Shown here: positions 42,705-51,152 of the stretch, one piece after another
Layout of the letters: each line of letters begins with the position of its first letter
Numbering within the stretch: position 1 is the first letter of the stretch
NCBI RefSeq assembly: GCF_001429545.1
Contig: NZ_LMSP01000045.1
Coordinates: 1,731 to 65,730 of the forward strand
DNA: 64,000 nt
Origin: Paenibacillus sp. Soil787
GTDB lineage: Bacteria; Bacillota; Bacilli; Paenibacillales; NBRC-103111
Reading direction: 5' to 3'
Made by a program: the position numbers and the translations under genes
Notes under the pieces: generated by a model
The model's database searches: none
Told to the model about the DNA's origin: nothing
Seen by the model: only the letters and a program-made list of their open reading frames with translations

Positions 42705-43364
42705 ATGACAGAAAAAGATATCGATACTCAAGCTCCCGTAGATAACGAACAAGAACAAGAACAAGAACAAGAACAAGAACAAGATCAAGAACGCGAACAG
42801 GCCCAAATCATTATGACTTGGTTTCAGCACATTCAAGAAGTAATGAAAGAACAATTTCCCGAATATGAAGTAGATGGGCAAATCGGTAATAATCCGACTT
42901 ACGGTCCAATGTTTGCTTTCACACTAAAAAATGATGAAAAGTCCACATCTTGCGGATTTTTCTTGAATGAAATTATGAGAAACTTCCAAACGAATCCGAA
43001 TGCGGGGCTATGGTTATCCTCCTTCTTCGTAGACTTGCTGAGAAGCCCAGAAAATCATCCGCTGCCGAATCCTCCTCAATCGGAAGACGAAGCCAAAGAG
43101 CTGTTGGATAAACATATTGTTCCTTATTGCGCGTCTACCGTGCGAGAAGAATTCCCTGACCAAAAGATCTATGTGGACTTAGAGCTTCATGAGGAGCATG
43201 GTCCAGTCCTAGAGGCAGGCTTCGTAGCTGTTGAAAATGGCAATAATACGTGTGCGCTTCCGCTGCAATATTTAATGACGTTATATTTATTGAATCGTGA
43301 CCCAGCAGAGCCTCTAATTCAAGCGATGTATCGCTTGTATGAAGAAAATAATCTAGGTCAATAA
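42705..43364 (+). CDS. Hypothetical protein with Glu-Gln repeat head
   Basis: 219 residues from ATG 42705 (AGGAGG 11 bases upstream; an ATG at 42681 has no site). Residues 15-29 are an (EQ)n run encoded by six GAACAA hexamers (42747-42782). The rest is a soluble acidic domain with two apparent halves: EYEVDGQIGNNPTYGPMFAF and QKIYVDLELHEEHGPVLEAG look like an internal duplication, each a strand pair around a YGP or HGP turn. No family recognised. A terminator follows. Confidence 0.8.
   Translation: MTEKDIDTQAPVDNEQEQEQEQEQEQDQEREQAQIIMTWFQHIQEVMKEQFPEYEVDGQIGNNPTYGPMFAFTLKNDEKSTSCGFFLNEIMRNFQTNPNAGLWLSSFFVDLLRSPENHPLPNPPQSEDEAKELLDKHIVPYCASTVREEFPDQKIYVDLELHEEHGPVLEAGFVAVENGNNTCALPLQYLMTLYLLNRDPAEPLIQAMYRLYEENNLGQ
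42747..42782 (+). repeat. GAACAA hexamer microsatellite in coding sequence
   Basis: Six perfect GAACAA units followed by variants GATCAA and GAACGC. They keep the frame and encode Glu-Gln pairs, so length changes would not shift the gene. Confidence 0.85.
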
Positions 43365-43377
43365 GGTTGAGAAGTGA

Positions 43378-43407
43378 ACAGCCAGGAGGGTTTCCTCCTG
43401 GCTGTTT
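43378..43407. terminator. Terminator between hypothetical gene and thrC
   Basis: ACAGCCAGGAGG-GTTT-CCTCCTGGCTGTTT: a 12-bp stem that serves the plus-strand gene and may also end the minus-strand thrC transcript. Confidence 0.85.
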
Positions 43408-43446
43408 GGTTTGGTTTTAAGGGCTTATAGAGGAATAGTTTACTTC

Positions 43447-44652
43447 CTACAAACGGAGATACTCCTCATAGCTTCTAATAATCGGAAGTGCAGAGATAGA
43501 ACCGAACTTCACATATTTCATCGCGTGCGACGTATTAAATAGCACGACGGAATCACTCGGACGCAGCCATCCACTGTCGCAGAGGGCGAGCAGACCTGCC
43601 CAAGTTGCCGAGCCTTCGGGGGACGAAGAGATGCCGAGCGAGCCTAGGGTGAGAGTGGCCTCGGCAATTTGGCTTTTGGAGACGGCGATGGCTGTGCCGC
43701 CGCTCTGTTTCACAATCGACAGGATGAACGCCAAGTCTGGCGGATTCGGTACTCGCATACCTGTCGGACTTGCTTCTACTCCGGCAGCTTGTGCACTTCC
43801 AGCATGACTGCATGCTAGGCCATCTACAATTGGTTGGCATCCCTTTTCCTGTACGCAGACGAATCTTGGCATGGGACCGTCAATCCAGCGGAGCGCTTTG
43901 AGCTCCTGGTATGCTTTCCACATGCCAATAATACCGGAGCCGCCGCCGGTAGGATAGATGATGACGTCGGGGAACGTCCAACCAAGTTGTTCGGCGAGCT
44001 CAAGTCCCATTGTTTTCTTGCCTTCTACACGTCCGGGCTCCTTCAGTGTGCCAACGTTAACCCAGCCCTGATCTTGTTTGCCAGCTTCAATGATTGCTGC
44101 TGCATCATGTATATATCCATCGACAAGGAAGGTGGCTGCTCCATATAACGGACATTCGTCCACAATTAATGGCGGGCAATCCATGGGAATAAAGACGGAA
44201 GCCTCAATCCCGGCACGTCCTGCATAGGCGGCTAATGCGCCCGCGGCATTTCCGTTAGATGGAACGGCCGCTTTCGTCACCCCCGCTTCCTTGAGCAAGG
44301 AAACAGCGACGGAGAAGCCTCTCGACTTAAAGCTCCCCGTAGGGTTCTGCTCTTCTCTCTTAATCCATAAATGTTTAATAGGCAGTTTCTGCTCCCATTC
44401 CTGCATACGCAGCAGTGGCGTCCAGCCTTCGCCTAAGGTGATGATACAATCAGGGTTACTCACTGGAAGCAATTCTTTATATCTCCACATTGATGGGTAG
44501 CGTGTTTGTAAAGCTTCCTTCGTTACCGTTCTAGCAATGTGCTCCAAGTCGTAATCGACCAGTAAAGTGCCACCGCAGTCGCATTTCATTTCTTGATAGC
44601 GGAAAGGGAGCCTTGCAGAACATCGTGAGCAATAAAGCCCCAATCGGTTCAT
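43447..44652 (-). CDS. thrC: Threonine synthase
   Basis: 401 residues. An N-terminal zinc-ribbon-like pair (Cys8, Cys11, Cys24, Cys26) precedes a fold-type II PLP domain. The PLP lysine is Lys109 in NPTGSFKSRG, the phosphate loop is PTGGGSGIIG, and PSNGNAAGALAAYA is also present. Threonine synthase converts O-phosphohomoserine to threonine; related cysteate synthases share the fold, so another product is possible. It stands alone, away from hom and thrB, which suggests a second or specialised copy. No ribosome-site anomaly (GGAGGCCCGGAG upstream of ATG). Confidence 0.88.
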   Translation of the reverse strand: MNRLGLYCSRCSARLPFRYQEMKCDCGGTLLVDYDLEHIARTVTKEALQTRYPSMWRYKELLPVSNPDCIITLGEGWTPLLRMQEWEQKLPIKHLWIKREEQNPTGSFKSRGFSVAVSLLKEAGVTKAAVPSNGNAAGALAAYAGRAGIEASVFIPMDCPPLIVDECPLYGAATFLVDGYIHDAAAIIEAGKQDQGWVNVGTLKEPGRVEGKKTMGLELAEQLGWTFPDVIIYPTGGGSGIIGMWKAYQELKALRWIDGPMPRFVCVQEKGCQPIVDGLACSHAGSAQAAGVEASPTGMRVPNPPDLAFILSIVKQSGGTAIAVSKSQIAEATLTLGSLGISSSPEGSATWAGLLALCDSGWLRPSDSVVLFNTSHAMKYVKFGSISALPIIRSYEEYLRL

Positions 44653-44794
44653 CTCCGGGCCTCCTCAAAGTTTTCAACAGGAAAACTAAACTAGTTTTAA
44701 TTTGAGTGTTGCTGCCGCAAACTCTTATTTAGACTATTAACAAGAGGAGAGGAAGGAAACGGCTTGTGTCTTTTGATTTATTTTATTTTCTAAC

Positions 44795-45568
44795 TTATTT
44801 TTTTGCTTCATTTTTTAGTTTGGTTTTGTGAAATGACTTCATCTTGTGGAAAATCGATTTATCTTTCAGTTTCAAAAATAGCTCAAGCATAGGAATAAAA
44901 TTAACCTCAATAATCCAAACATTTCCATCTTTGTCCAAAGCCATATCAATCCCCATCGTCCGCACCCAAGGGTAATAAGGGCTTAATTGCTGAGCTGCTT
45001 GTAGAGCAACTTTATCGAGCTCCGAGAGGAGGTCAGCAGCCTGCATCTTTTTGAGCACCGAGTATTCAAGAGCTTGCTCCACCGATACGACTTTACCGCT
45101 GCTCAGGCGAATATTCGTTACAATAAAGCCCTTCCCGGCCACTTTGGCCAGTTTACCCGTCACTTCCCAAGGAGAGTTGAGTCGGCGCTGCACCATCACT
45201 CTGAGATCAAAAGGGCGATCATTCATTGTGGCAAGTGGAATTCGCTGCTGAATGATATTGTTCTTGCTCGCTTGCTTTTTAATATAGGCGTTTAATTGGC
45301 TATGTTGGGTGAAATTTTTCTTCGCAGCGCCATCCTGTACCTCATATATGGAAGAATCCATCTTTTTGATCCGAATAACACCATTGCCCCCATAGCTCCC
45401 AGTCGGCTTAATGATGACCTCACCGTATTTTTTAATCAAACGCCAGAAAGAGCTCTCTCGCAGCCATGCTGTTTCTGGAAGATACACTCTCAGTTTAGAC
45501 GATTTCCGCAGCAGCTTATATTTGGTCCATTTACTTGTGTTTAGTTTAGTTAAATTTATTATCGTCAT
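44795..45568 (-). CDS. YheC/YheD-family ATP-grasp protein
   Basis: 257 residues, YheC/D type: VIIKPTGSYGGNGVIRI near residues 50-66, the DLRVMVQR segment, and MGIDMALDKDGNVWIIEVN, which together form the ATP-grasp site (Glu/Asn metal ligands in IIEVN). Relatives are spore-coat-associated proteins in Bacilli, and several are predicted carboxylate-amine ligases. Its first codons overlap the 3' end of panD by 23 bp on the same strand, and it has a weak ribosome site, so translation is probably coupled to panD. Substrate unknown; the overlap suggests beta-alanine or a peptide derived from it as one hypothesis. Confidence 0.88.
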   Translation of the reverse strand: MTIINLTKLNTSKWTKYKLLRKSSKLRVYLPETAWLRESSFWRLIKKYGEVIIKPTGSYGGNGVIRIKKMDSSIYEVQDGAAKKNFTQHSQLNAYIKKQASKNNIIQQRIPLATMNDRPFDLRVMVQRRLNSPWEVTGKLAKVAGKGFIVTNIRLSSGKVVSVEQALEYSVLKKMQAADLLSELDKVALQAAQQLSPYYPWVRTMGIDMALDKDGNVWIIEVNFIPMLELFLKLKDKSIFHKMKSFHKTKLKNEAKK

Positions 45569-45962
45569 TGGATTTCGCTTCTTGTTTGAGAATAACTAGA
45601 TCATGTTCTTCAACCCTGAGCAGCTGATTGTGTTTATCAACGAAAACCACTTGAGGTTTGAGGCTGTTAATTTCGGTTTCATTCATAAGTCCCATACTAA
45701 GAATAATAACGAGGTCGCCAGGAGCAAAAAGGTGGGCAGGGGGACCATTCAAACCGATCTTGCCGCAGCCTTCCGGCGCAGGTATCGCGTATGTTTTCCA
45801 CCGGGTGGCGTTACGCAGACTTGTAACTTGAACCATTTCATAGGGTAAAATATTCGCTTTGCGCATCAATAAACCGTCTATGGTAATGCTTCCCACGTAA
45901 TCCAAATCGGCTTCCGTTACCGTCGCACGGTGGATCTTCCCTTTACACATAAGTCGCTGCAT
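45546..45962 (-). CDS. panD: Aspartate 1-decarboxylase
   Basis: 138 residues from ATG 45962, eight bases after AAGGAGC; the longer frame to 45986 lacks a ribosome site. PanD makes beta-alanine for pantothenate and CoA. The self-cleavage site Gly24-Ser25 lies in YVGSITID exactly where expected, and Lys9 and the LNGPPAHL segment are present. Residues 100-138 differ from typical PanD, ending in a polar tail that overlaps the YheC/D gene. panB and panC are not nearby, so beta-alanine may be made here for another purpose. Confidence 0.93.
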   Translation of the reverse strand: MQRLMCKGKIHRATVTEADLDYVGSITIDGLLMRKANILPYEMVQVTSLRNATRWKTYAIPAPEGCGKIGLNGPPAHLFAPGDLVIILSMGLMNETEINSLKPQVVFVDKHNQLLRVEEHDLVILKQEAKSNDDNKFN

Positions 45963-46074
45963 ATGCAGTAGCTCCTTTATCATCACATTGGGTATTCATC
46001 ACAAAGTATGCCTAAGGCCGGTCCCCTGGTGTAGGCTAAAGCCTATTTCCAATTAATAATGGGTAAATGCTGCG

Positions 46075-46503
46075 TTGAATTATGGCTGTGATATACTAGG
46101 CCCCTCCGGCCAAGGGAAGAGTACACTGCTTCGGATTTTGTCCACCTTGGAAAGCATGGATGGCGGAAGCTTATCCTTGCATGGACGACTTGTTACGAGT
46201 TGGGGACCAAGTGAATGGCGGAAGAAAGTCTGTTATGTCCCCCAACAGCCGATTATGCTGCCTACTACGGTCGCAGACAAACTGGCTTTGGTGAGTAAAC
46301 TACATCAGCGTAGCTTCGATAAACCACTAGCGCAAAACTTGATGGAGCAGGTTGGCCTCGGTGACCTGAATTGGTCTCAGAAGACGGCTGATTTATCTGG
46401 GGGACAGAAACAGAGGGTTCAAGAATCTGTACCGGAAGACTCGTTGGAATGGACCGATTCATCCTTAATCGAAGGGGGGATGGATTCGTATTGTCTGCAC
46501 TAG
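46075..46503 (+). pseudogene. FetA-type ABC ATPase remnant
   Basis: An open frame from TTG 46075 begins just before Walker A (GPSGQGKST) and continues with YVPQQPIMLPTTVADKL and the signature LSGGQKQR, all typical of FetA (YbbL). The first ~30 residues of the domain are absent, and after the signature the frame becomes unrelated, so Walker B and the switch region are missing. There is no good ribosome site. A 5' truncation and a 3' deletion have destroyed the gene. Confidence 0.8.
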
Positions 46504-47228
46504 CGCTAGGCTTTACATTGACCTTTGTCATGATTACGGTGGCCTTATCGAAATGGCAGAAGCTTGGGCTTGAGAAGGACATTGCTGTGGGAACCATTCG
46601 TGGAGCCTTGCAGCTGTTGTTCATTGGGTATGTGCTTCATTTTGTGTTTCAGACGGAGTATTGGGGACTTATCTTTATTATCATTGCGATTATGATTGTG
46701 GTTGCTACACACAATGCGGGCAAACGCGGAGAAGGGTTAAAGGGGATATATTGGAGAATAGCGGCTGCAATTGCTATAACGGAAACGTTAACAATGTTAC
46801 TCATGCTTGGTTTACATATTATCAAGCCAACGAGCCAATTCATTATCCCGATTAGCGGGATGACAATTGGTAGTTCAATGATTGTTTGTGGCTTATTTTT
46901 GAATCATATGAACCGTGAGGTGCAATCGTCGCGAGGAGAAATTGAAGCGCTGCTTGCACTCGGATCTTCGGTTAGACAGGCCATTCAGCAAGCACTGCAG
47001 CGCTCCGTGAAGGCCAGCATGATTCCGACGATTGACGGAATGAAAACAGTTGGACTCGTTCAGCTCCCTGGAATGATGACGGGAATGATTATCGCAGGCG
47101 CAAATCCTGTGGAGGCGAGCGGATATTTCCCGGGGAACCGCACAAAACGACATGATATGAGAGCAGCAAGAAGCGTCCGAGTTAGTTTACTCGGACGCTT
47201 CTTGCTGCGCTTCATCCTATTAATTTAA
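46491..47228 (+). pseudogene. FetB-type permease, 3' end replaced
   Basis: From TTG 46491 (AAGGGGGG upstream) the sequence matches FetB (YbbM): ALGFTLTFVMITVALSKWQK, GYVLHFVF, PISGMTIGSSMIVCGLFLNH, ALGSSVRQAIQQAL and LPGMMTGMIIAGANPVEA. Family members then continue with a last helix (YQI..MFMLL); here the frame changes after the VEAS position and reads through a 20-bp terminator hairpin to 47228. So the final helix has been lost by deletion or frameshift. FetAB exports iron in E. coli; with both partners broken this system is probably inactive. Confidence 0.75.
47163..47208. terminator. 20-bp perfect hairpin terminator
   Basis: GCAGCAAGAAGCGTCCGAGT, loop TAGTTT, and its exact complement. It lies inside the read-through end of the fetB remnant and just past the stop of the minus-strand TauE gene, so it probably served both. 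Confidence 0.75.
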
Positions 47229-47979
47229 GGCCGCTAATTAATACCAGACTTGCAATAATCGTACGCAGAATATTGGTCGGTGCCTTGGCGGATAGCATAC
47301 TGCCGATAACGACGCCGGGAATGGAACCGATAAGAAGATTGAGGACGAGTGTATAATTCACATTTCCCATACTTGCGTGCAGAATGCCTGCTGTCGTCGC
47401 AAGGAAGAAAGCATGAGCGATGTCAGTGCCTACGAGCTGAGCAGGGTTCATACGGAAAAAGTAAAGCATCGCAATAGCATACAGAGAGCCAGATCCAATG
47501 GACGTAAGTCCAACAACAAAACCCAGTACAGCGCCAATTGTAATGGTTAGTCCTTGTTTCTCCTTCAAAGATTGGAGCTGCCAGCGATTTTCTTTGATCT
47601 TGTGGCCGAAGAAAACTTTAAACAAGGTAGCAAACGCTACCAGAATCAAGACATAACCAAGAGCATGCTTAATAATGATTTCCTGATTATGAAAGAACGA
47701 ATTGAATAGTTTCAGGAAAATAACGGCTGCGATTACACCTGGAATACTCCCCATAGCCAGCATTTTGACCAGCTTGAAATCAATCGTTTTCTGCCGCCAA
47801 TGCTGAATCGTGCCAAAAAGCTTTGTGATCGAATTATAAAGCAGATCTGTTCCCACAGCAATTGAAGGATTAATTCCAATCAGGATCAAAATAGGGGTGA
47901 GCAGCGAAGCTCCGCCAACACCAGTTAATCCAACCATAAAACCAACGAATACACCCATAAATAATACACTTAAAGTCAT
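47212..47979 (-). CDS. TauE/SafE-family permease
   Basis: 255 residues with about eight transmembrane helices arranged as two repeats. GLTGVGGASLLTPILI near residues 18-33 and GLTSIGSGSLYAIAML near 157-172 are the paired family motifs. The family exports organosulfonates, sulfite or other sulfur compounds, but many members are uncharacterised. It is monocistronic, convergent with the fetB remnant and divergent from the MFS gene. Confidence 0.9.
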   Translation of the reverse strand: MTLSVLFMGVFVGFMVGLTGVGGASLLTPILILIGINPSIAVGTDLLYNSITKLFGTIQHWRQKTIDFKLVKMLAMGSIPGVIAAVIFLKLFNSFFHNQEIIIKHALGYVLILVAFATLFKVFFGHKIKENRWQLQSLKEKQGLTITIGAVLGFVVGLTSIGSGSLYAIAMLYFFRMNPAQLVGTDIAHAFFLATTAGILHASMGNVNYTLVLNLLIGSIPGVVIGSMLSAKAPTNILRTIIASLVLISGLKLIG

Positions 47980-48171
47980 GTTGTCATGTCCCCAATCGAA
48001 TTTCCCACTAACCTTATTGGATTAATTTTATTACATAGAAAAGCATTATGTAAAGGGGAAATTTTAATTTACTTTTTTAACATCATCATACTCTGAACAT
48101 GCTATTCATCCATTCTGGAATCAGTTACAATATATGGATGTGAAAAAGTCAGCATGTAGGAGGGGATATCC

Positions 48172-49497
48172 ATGAGAAATCGAACAACGGTTATGGTGAG
48201 TATTGTTTTGGCGGTATTGGTGTCGTCTATCGATACCACAATTGCGAATACCACCATGCCGATTATTGTGAAAGAAATTGGTGGCAATGACTTGTACGCG
48301 TGGGCATTTACCTCTTATATGGTTCTTTCAACTGTATTAGCACCATTAGCAGGCAGATTATCTGACCTGTTTGGGCGTAAACGGATCTTCGCAGCGGGTA
48401 TACTACTGTTTCTTTTCGGATCTGTGCTTTGCGGCTTATCTCAGAACATGCTGCAGTTGATCTTGTTCAGAGCGATACAAGGGATTGGTGCAGGGGTGAT
48501 GATGCCTTTTCCTGCCATCATTGCGGGAGATATTTATCCAGTGGAGCAGCGCGGTAAAGTTCAAGCGTATTTCACAGGGATGTGGGGCTTATCTGCCATA
48601 TTAGCACCTTTACTGGGTACATTCTTCGTGGCCTACCTGAGCTGGCGGTGGATTTTTTTCGTGAATATACCGGTATGTATCGTTGCACTTCTTGCCTTGC
48701 AGCCGTATAAGGAAGAGTATCAACCAAAGAAAGCAGTGGTCGATTATGGCGGAGCTATTTTGTTTGCCTGCGGCATATCCTTTTTGCTGCTTACTACAGC
48801 AGTTGAGCATTATAGTTACATGTATGGCGCGCTAGGGGGTATATTTATGATTGCTTTCTTTTTATATGAGAGGAATCATCCTGCGCCGATCGTTCCCTTA
48901 AATCTGCTGCGCAATCGCCCGGTGGCCATTATGATTGCAAGCTCTTTTCTCAGCTGCGCGGCTCTCTTTGGGGCTTCCAGCTTCATACCTCTCTTCTTAC
49001 AAAATCAAGGCTACTCGTTGTTTGTCAGCGGTATTGCACTTCTGAGCACATCCATTGGGTGGATGGCTGTTGCTGTACCTGGTGGAAAATGGGTGCTTCG
49101 TTATGGATATAAACGGCTTCTAGTCATAGGTAATATGATACTTGTCATTACAGCCGCCTTCTTTTATTTCATTTACGAGGGTACTCCTTTTTGGTACACG
49201 TTTAGCGCACTAACAATGCTTGGTCTTGCCTATGGTTTAATCTTCACCATTACTACAATCGGTTCACAGCAGCTTGTAGAAGCGCACCAGAAGGGGATTT
49301 CCACCTCGCTGCAGCTCTTTGCACGGAATATTGGGACAGCGGTCAGCGTAACGATTATGGGGGCAATCCTTACTAAATCAATCGTCTTTTATACGGGGAT
49401 TCATGGCATGTTCGTGTTTGGACTTGTGGCAAGCTTACTTTCATTGGCCATGCCGTTTGCTATTCGTTCTGCGTCCAATCTGAGTGAGGTTCAATGA
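48172..49497 (+). CDS. DHA2-type MFS drug transporter
   Basis: 441 residues, 12-14 hydrophobic helices. Helix 1 carries SSIDTTIANTTMPII, the DHA2 family motif with an Asp in the membrane; loop 2-3 has GRLSDLFGRKR (motif A); helix 5 has GLSAILAPLLGTFF (motif C, typical of proton-linked exporters). The ribosome site TAGGAGGGG lies before the ATG. Its stop overlaps the start of the HAD gene as ATGA, so they are cotranscribed. The substrate is unknown. Confidence 0.92.
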   Translation: MRNRTTVMVSIVLAVLVSSIDTTIANTTMPIIVKEIGGNDLYAWAFTSYMVLSTVLAPLAGRLSDLFGRKRIFAAGILLFLFGSVLCGLSQNMLQLILFRAIQGIGAGVMMPFPAIIAGDIYPVEQRGKVQAYFTGMWGLSAILAPLLGTFFVAYLSWRWIFFVNIPVCIVALLALQPYKEEYQPKKAVVDYGGAILFACGISFLLLTTAVEHYSYMYGALGGIFMIAFFLYERNHPAPIVPLNLLRNRPVAIMIASSFLSCAALFGASSFIPLFLQNQGYSLFVSGIALLSTSIGWMAVAVPGGKWVLRYGYKRLLVIGNMILVITAAFFYFIYEGTPFWYTFSALTMLGLAYGLIFTITTIGSQQLVEAHQKGISTSLQLFARNIGTAVSVTIMGAILTKSIVFYTGIHGMFVFGLVASLLSLAMPFAIRSASNLSEVQ

Positions 49498-50144
49498 TGA
49501 AATCAAGCCAAGTTCGAGGCATTATTTTTGATATGGATAATACACTGCTGAGGTCTAGCATTAATTTCCAAATAATGAAAGAGCAAGTGGCGGACTACCT
49601 TATTGAGCATGATCTATTGCCGGTTGGTTTTGCGATTCAAGAGCATACCACATCTACCATGATTGCGTATGTGAAAGCGAAAGGGATGCCTGAAGAGTCT
49701 TATACCGAAGTGATGAAAATGGTCGTTCAGCACGAATTAATCGGCATGGAGGGCGCTGGACTGGAGCCCGATGTTTCCGAGCTTCTGGATGTTTTAATGA
49801 AGAGCTATGTCCTGGTTATTGTGACAAACAATTCATACAAGGCAGCGGTTCATGCGCTGGAAACGACTGGAATTCATCCATATTTTGATTTGATTATCGG
49901 AAGAGAGCAGATGGAAGCCATGAAACCATCTCCTTCCGGATACTTAGCTGCTAAGCAGCATTTTCCACAAATTCTTGAGAGCGAATGGATATCGATTGGA
50001 GATTCGTGGATAGATGGCAGAGCATCCATAGATGCTGGGATCCCCTTTATCAGCTATGGGCCTAACGGGCACTTGATGAAGGAGAAGGGGATTACCCCTA
50101 TAGCGAATATTGACAGCTTGCTTAAGTTGTTAGATTATGTGTAG
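49494..50144 (+). CDS. HAD-family hydrolase
   Basis: 216 residues. HAD motif I FDMDNTLL (both Asp, residues 13 and 15), motif II VTNNS, Lys in AMKPSPSGY and motif IV IGDSWIDG are all present; the helical cap follows motif I. It should be a small-molecule phosphatase of the phosphoglycolate-phosphatase type. Translation is coupled to the MFS gene by a four-base overlap. Substrate unknown. Confidence 0.9.
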   Translation: MMKSSQVRGIIFDMDNTLLRSSINFQIMKEQVADYLIEHDLLPVGFAIQEHTTSTMIAYVKAKGMPEESYTEVMKMVVQHELIGMEGAGLEPDVSELLDVLMKSYVLVIVTNNSYKAAVHALETTGIHPYFDLIIGREQMEAMKPSPSGYLAAKQHFPQILESEWISIGDSWIDGRASIDAGIPFISYGPNGHLMKEKGITPIANIDSLLKLLDYV

Positions 50145-50154
50145 ATAATGATTA

Positions 50155-50610
50155 ATGAAAGTAGTGAATACGATGTTAGTTAATGTGAAATCTCGACTAA
50201 ACGAAAATGAAGTACAAGAACTGCTTAGTTACAGTGTTTTTTCCGATCCTGAGGCGCTGCAGCCTGTTCTTGAGCGTTATGAAAATGATACTAATCTTTG
50301 GTTATTTGGGTATGAATCCGAAGGTATCATGGTGGGCATCATCGGCTTTGAACTCAGTGATAATCAGGAGATGACGATCACTCATCTTGCCGTTGAACCG
50401 GAAAGCAGAGGGGTAGGCTTTGGACGAGGGATTATCCTTGAAATTATTGAAGATATGCATCCCATTCGAATCATGGCAGAAACCGATGAAGAAAGTGTCC
50501 AATTTTATAGAAATATTGGGTTCGTCATTCGAAGCTTAGGGGAGAAATATCCCGGTGTAGAGCGTTTCGTGTGTACATATGAGGTAGAAGAAGCGGAAGA
50601 AGGGGATTAA
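50155..50610 (+). CDS. GNAT-family acetyltransferase
   Basis: 151 residues. The acetyl-CoA-binding motif A is seen in LAVEPESRGVGFGRGII, and the typical FYRNIGF segment is near residue 120. The start at 50155 has no strong ribosome site; 50173 is an alternative. It lies 10 bp after the HAD gene and is probably the last gene of the MFS-HAD-GNAT operon. The acceptor is unknown. Confidence 0.88.
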   Translation: MKVVNTMLVNVKSRLNENEVQELLSYSVFSDPEALQPVLERYENDTNLWLFGYESEGIMVGIIGFELSDNQEMTITHLAVEPESRGVGFGRGIILEIIEDMHPIRIMAETDEESVQFYRNIGFVIRSLGEKYPGVERFVCTYEVEEAEEGD

Positions 50611-50634
50611 GAAATCGCTGAGACTTCTTGAAAC

Positions 50635-50809
50635 GGAACTACGATTCGTTATTTTGGGAAAAAGACGTTAAAAATTGAAATCGCGGAACGTGAGTTCGTT
50701 ATTTATTCCAAATTGTACAATTCGGCAGCAAAAAAACGAAATAACGGATCGTCGTTCCGCCTGCTCATGAAATCGAGCATAATTCGTCCAAATAGCGGAT
50801 CGTCGTTCC
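50635..50809. repeat. Family C 175-bp inverted-repeat element, copy 2
   Basis: Same length as 28404-28578. Ends GGAACTACGATTCGTTATTT and AATAGCGGATCGTCGTTCC are mostly complementary, and inner copies GGAACGTGAGTTCGTTATTT and AAATAACGGATCGTCGTTCC repeat the same box. The interiors of the two elements differ. It is a MITE-like non-coding element. Confidence 0.8.
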
Positions 50810-50836
50810 CTCAAACTAAATAAATGTATCTCTTTC

Positions 50837-50879
50837 AAAAGAGGATCTGAGTCGTCGACCGTAGACTCAGGTCCTTTTT
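50837..50879 (+). terminator. Intrinsic terminator after GNAT gene
   Basis: AAAAGAGGATCTGAGTC - GTCGACCGTA - GACTCAGGTCCTTTTT, with T-tail. Confidence 0.8.
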
Positions 50880-51065
50880 GTGTTGCGCCCAGAATGAGCG
50901 TTCAGTGCTAGACACCCTCCCATACTTGATACTGGCTATTTCGGCAAAGACTATTTTTGAGTGATGGTCTAAAGTAAGTGTCATGTTAGAAAGCTTTTCG
51001 CATATATTGTGGTAGATTATTAACTTTTAAAAAAAGAGTGAAAGCGATTTCGATTCGTCATTTTA

Positions 51066-51081
51066 AGTGACAAAATTCACA
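51066..51081 (+). promoter_or_regulatory. Fnr/Crp-type site upstream of fixA
   Basis: AGTGACAAAATTCACA, one base from the TGTGA-N6-TCACA form recognised by Bacillus Fnr. It lies 72 bp before fixA. It fits oxygen- or redox-dependent control of the bifurcating complex. I see no clear -10 box at the expected distance. Confidence 0.5.
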
Positions 51082-51152
51082 ATGCTGACAAGCCCAGATC
51101 CGTTTTTGTCGAATTTGCAAGCAAGTTTCCTAAGAAATTGGAGGGTGCAGAG

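Noticed and set aside
51020-51152. Sigma-54 promoter for fixABCX
   Set aside because: No GG-N10-GC type -24/-12 pair was seen; the Fnr-like site explains the region better.
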